In this document: in pieces, positions 61,178 to 63,061 of the stretch
How the letters are laid out: the number at the start of each line of letters is the position of its first letter
Position numbering within the stretch: position 1 is the first letter of the stretch
NCBI GenBank assembly: GCA_910587285.1
Contig: CAJULM010000009.1
Location: forward strand, 13,214 to 76,274
Reading direction: 5' to 3'
Source: an uncultured Oscillospiraceae bacterium
GTDB lineage: Bacteria; Bacillota; Clostridia; Oscillospirales; Oscillospiraceae
Length of the DNA stretch: 63,061 nt
Translations under genes and position numbers: made by a program
The notes under the pieces: generated by a model
The model's input: only the letters and a program-made list of their open reading frames with translations
Told to the model about the DNA's origin: nothing
The model's database searches: none

Positions 61178-63061
61178 ATGAAAGTCATCCATCTCATCAG
61201 CGGCGGAGACACCGGCGGCGCGAAAACCCACGTCCACTCCCTGCTCCAGGGTCTCAACCAGCACCTTCAGGCGGACATGGTGTGCTTTACCGACGGCCCC
61301 TTCACCCAGGAGGCCCGGGAGCTGGGCATCCACGTGGACGTGATTGCCACCCGCAACCCCCTGGCCGCCCTGAAGCCCCTGCGGGAGAAAATCGCCCGGG
61401 AGGGCTATGACATCATCCACTGCCACGGAGCCCGGGGCAATCTGATGGGCGCGCTTTTGAAGAAGTCCACCGGCCTGCCCGTGGTCACCACCGTCCACTC
61501 CGACCCCAAGCTGGACTACATGGGCCGCCCCCTGTCCGCCCTGACCTACGGCAATCTCAACGCCTGGGCCCTGCGGCGCATCCCCTACCATATCGGCGTG
61601 TCCGACGCCATGGGCGACCTGCTCATCCGCCGGGGCTTTGACCCCCAGCAGATGTTCGCCATCTACAACGGCCTGGACTACACCCCCCGGACCCCCAAGC
61701 TCAGCCGCCGGGAGTTTCTCTCCCAGCTGGGGCTGGACTGGCCGGAGGACGCCGTCATCGTGGGCATCGCCGCCCGCCTCAACCCGGTGAAGGACATGAG
61801 CACCCTGCTGCGGGGCTTTGCCGCCGCCCATAGGGAGCAGCCCCAGCTGCGCCTCATCATCGCCGGCGAGGGCGCGGAGGAGGCCATGCTGCGCCAGCTG
61901 GCCGCCGAGCTGGGCGTGGCGGAGAAGGTGTGCTTCGCCGGCTGGCTCACCGACACGGACAGCTTTTACAACGCCCTGGACATCAACACCCTCACCTCCC
62001 TGTCCGAGACCTTTTCCTACGCGCTCACCGAGGGGGCCCGGTTCGCCCTGCCCACCGTGGCCACCCAGGTGGGGGGCATCCCCTTCCTCATCCAGCACAA
62101 CGTCACCGGCCTGCTGTTCCAGCCCCGGGATCACGAGGCCCTGGGCCGCCATCTCTCCGCCCTGGCGGGGGACCCCGGCCTGCGCCGCCGCCTGGGGGAG
62201 CAGCTGCTGCAAAAGGGAAAGGCGGAATTTTCCATCGAGAGCACCATCCGCCGCCAGCTGGACATCTACGACGCCATTCTCCGCCGCCATGCCCGGCGGC
62301 AGCGCCGGCGGGACGGGGTGGTGCTGTGCGGGGCCTACGGCCAGAACAACGCCGGGGATGAGGCGGTGCTCAAGGCCGTGCTGGCCGAGCTGCGCGCCAT
62401 CGACCCGGATATGCCCCTGTGGGTCATGACCCGCAAGCCCAAGCAGACCCGCCTGTCCTACCGGGCGGGGGCGGTGTACACCTTCAACCTCCCGGCCTTC
62501 TGCCGCCATATGTCCCGCAGCGTCCTGTATATCAACGGGGGCGGCTCTCTCATTCAGGACGTGACCAGCCACCGCTCCCTGTGGTTTTACCTGTTCACCC
62601 TGTCCGCCGCCCGCCGCCTGGGCTGCAAGGTGATGATGTACGGCTGCGGCATCGGGCCCATCCAGTCCCCCCGCAACCGGAAGCGCACGCAGAAAATCAT
62701 CAACCGCAACGTGGACGTGATCACCCTGCGGGACCACGCCTCCCAGGAGGAGCTGTCCCGCCTTGGCGTCACCCAGCCCCGCATTGTGCTGGCCGCCGAC
62801 CCCGCCGTCACCCTGCCCGCCGCCCCGCCCCAGGCTGCGGAGGCGGTGTTAGAGGCGGCCGGGCTGCGCCCGCAGGAGGGCCAGCGCTATCTGGGCGTCA
62901 CCGTCCGCCCCTGGTCCGGCTTTGAGGACAAGCTGTCCGTCTTCGCCGGCGCCATCGACTACGTGTATCAGCGCTACGGCCTGCTGCCCGTCTTCCTCCC
63001 CATCGAGGGAAAGCTGGACACCGCCGCCGCCCATCAGGTGGCCGGGCTGCTCCAGAAGGCC
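61178..63061 (+). CDS. Fusion of GT4 glycosyltransferase and CsaB-like pyruvyl transferase (cut by window edge)
   Basis: The frame opens at ATG 61178 after TTGGAGG and stays open for 628 codons. Residues about 1-365 are a GT-B family 4 glycosyltransferase (ISGGDTGGAKTHVHSLL; GIAARLNPVKDMSTLLRGF; SLSETFSYALTEG as the E-x7-E motif). Residues about 380-628 resemble CsaB/polysaccharide pyruvyl transferase (CGAYGQNNAGDEAVLKAVL; LYINGGGSLIQDVTSHRS; YGCGIGPIQSP). CsaB adds pyruvate to wall polymers to anchor S-layer proteins. The C-terminus is missing. Confidence 0.9.
   Translation, partial: MKVIHLISGGDTGGAKTHVHSLLQGLNQHLQADMVCFTDGPFTQEARELGIHVDVIATRNPLAALKPLREKIAREGYDIIHCHGARGNLMGALLKKSTGLPVVTTVHSDPKLDYMGRPLSALTYGNLNAWALRRIPYHIGVSDAMGDLLIRRGFDPQQMFAIYNGLDYTPRTPKLSRREFLSQLGLDWPEDAVIVGIAARLNPVKDMSTLLRGFAAAHREQPQLRLIIAGEGAEEAMLRQLAAELGVAEKVCFAGWLTDTDSFYNALDINTLTSLSETFSYALTEGARFALPTVATQVGGIPFLIQHNVTGLLFQPRDHEALGRHLSALAGDPGLRRRLGEQLLQKGKAEFSIESTIRRQLDIYDAILRRHARRQRRRDGVVLCGAYGQNNAGDEAVLKAVLAELRAIDPDMPLWVMTRKPKQTRLSYRAGAVYTFNLPAFCRHMSRSVLYINGGGSLIQDVTSHRSLWFYLFTLSAARRLGCKVMMYGCGIGPIQSPRNRKRTQKIINRNVDVITLRDHASQEELSRLGVTQPRIVLAADPAVTLPAAPPQAAEAVLEAAGLRPQEGQRYLGVTVRPWSGFEDKLSVFAGAIDYVYQRYGLLPVFLPIEGKLDTAAAHQVAGLLQKA

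Noticed and set aside
61100..62737. Minus-strand frame opposite the glycosyltransferase/CsaB gene
   Set aside because: Composition is Gly/Val/His/Gln-rich as in shadow frames, and the plus strand has promoter, ribosome site and catalytic motifs.

Overview
The window looks like a chromosome segment of a spore-forming, GC-rich gut Clostridium relative, most likely Oscillospiraceae (Flavonifractor/Oscillibacter-like). The evidence is the SCIFF ranthipeptide pair (a Clostridia hallmark), spore genes (spoIVFA/spoIVFB-like, spoIIM-like, cotJ, SleB-type hydrolases), strong AGGAGG ribosome sites with many GTG/TTG starts, and Tn4451-type mobile DNA. Most housekeeping genes lie on the minus strand.

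Layout. 1-4,980: minus-strand run rplS, rbgA, rnhB, yraN, dipeptidase, thrC and a phosphoesterase cut by the window edge. 5,040-8,330: sporulation block with an M23/M50 pair (spoIVFA/FB-like), xerD and a spoIIM-like gene; spoIVFA and spoIIM both have mother-cell (sigma-E-like) promoter motifs. 8,500-10,280: SCIFF precursor and its radical-SAM maturase. 10,257-11,258: cotJ operon, with CotJA and CotJB fused in one frame, followed by the first 135 codons of cotJC.

11,257-27,622: a 16,365-bp integrative mobilizable element inserted inside cotJC. The rest of cotJC (27,624 onward) lies beyond it in the matching frame. The two element ends carry a 21/28 inverted repeat centred on a shared GA, as expected for a TnpX/TndX-type serine recombinase, and the element encodes tnpW and tnpX. 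It also carries oriT/mobC/minimal relaxase, a resolvase, an XRE regulator, a RelB/ParE-like toxin-antitoxin pair, a class II glutamine amidotransferase plus GS-like amidoligase operon with two micro-ORFs, an orphan HipA-like kinase, a Septu-like ATPase/HNH pair, a 705-aa unknown gene and an undescribed three-gene operon. A sigma-E-like promoter precedes tnpW-tnpX. This raises the testable idea that the element is cut out in the sporulating mother cell to rebuild cotJC, as skin elements rebuild sigK. A second serine recombinase abuts the cotJC remnant (27,775-29,512).

29,655-37,372: two SleB-like hydrolases, small metabolic genes, a DUF3048 lipoprotein and several unknown small proteins. 37,397-50,283: a long minus-strand block with smc, ftsY, rdgB, yhbY, nadD-yqeK, an LCP ligase, rsfS, trpS, tagO and wecB, linking division, translation and wall-glycopolymer synthesis. 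50,501-53,852: lysC, hom and an ACT protein for aspartate-family amino acids. 54,067-63,061: a class A PBP, a DUF1292 protein, a 6S-RNA-like structured RNA, a PrsA/SurA-type isomerase, tcdA, a PAP2 phosphatase and the start of a glycosyltransferase/CsaB fusion cut by the right edge.
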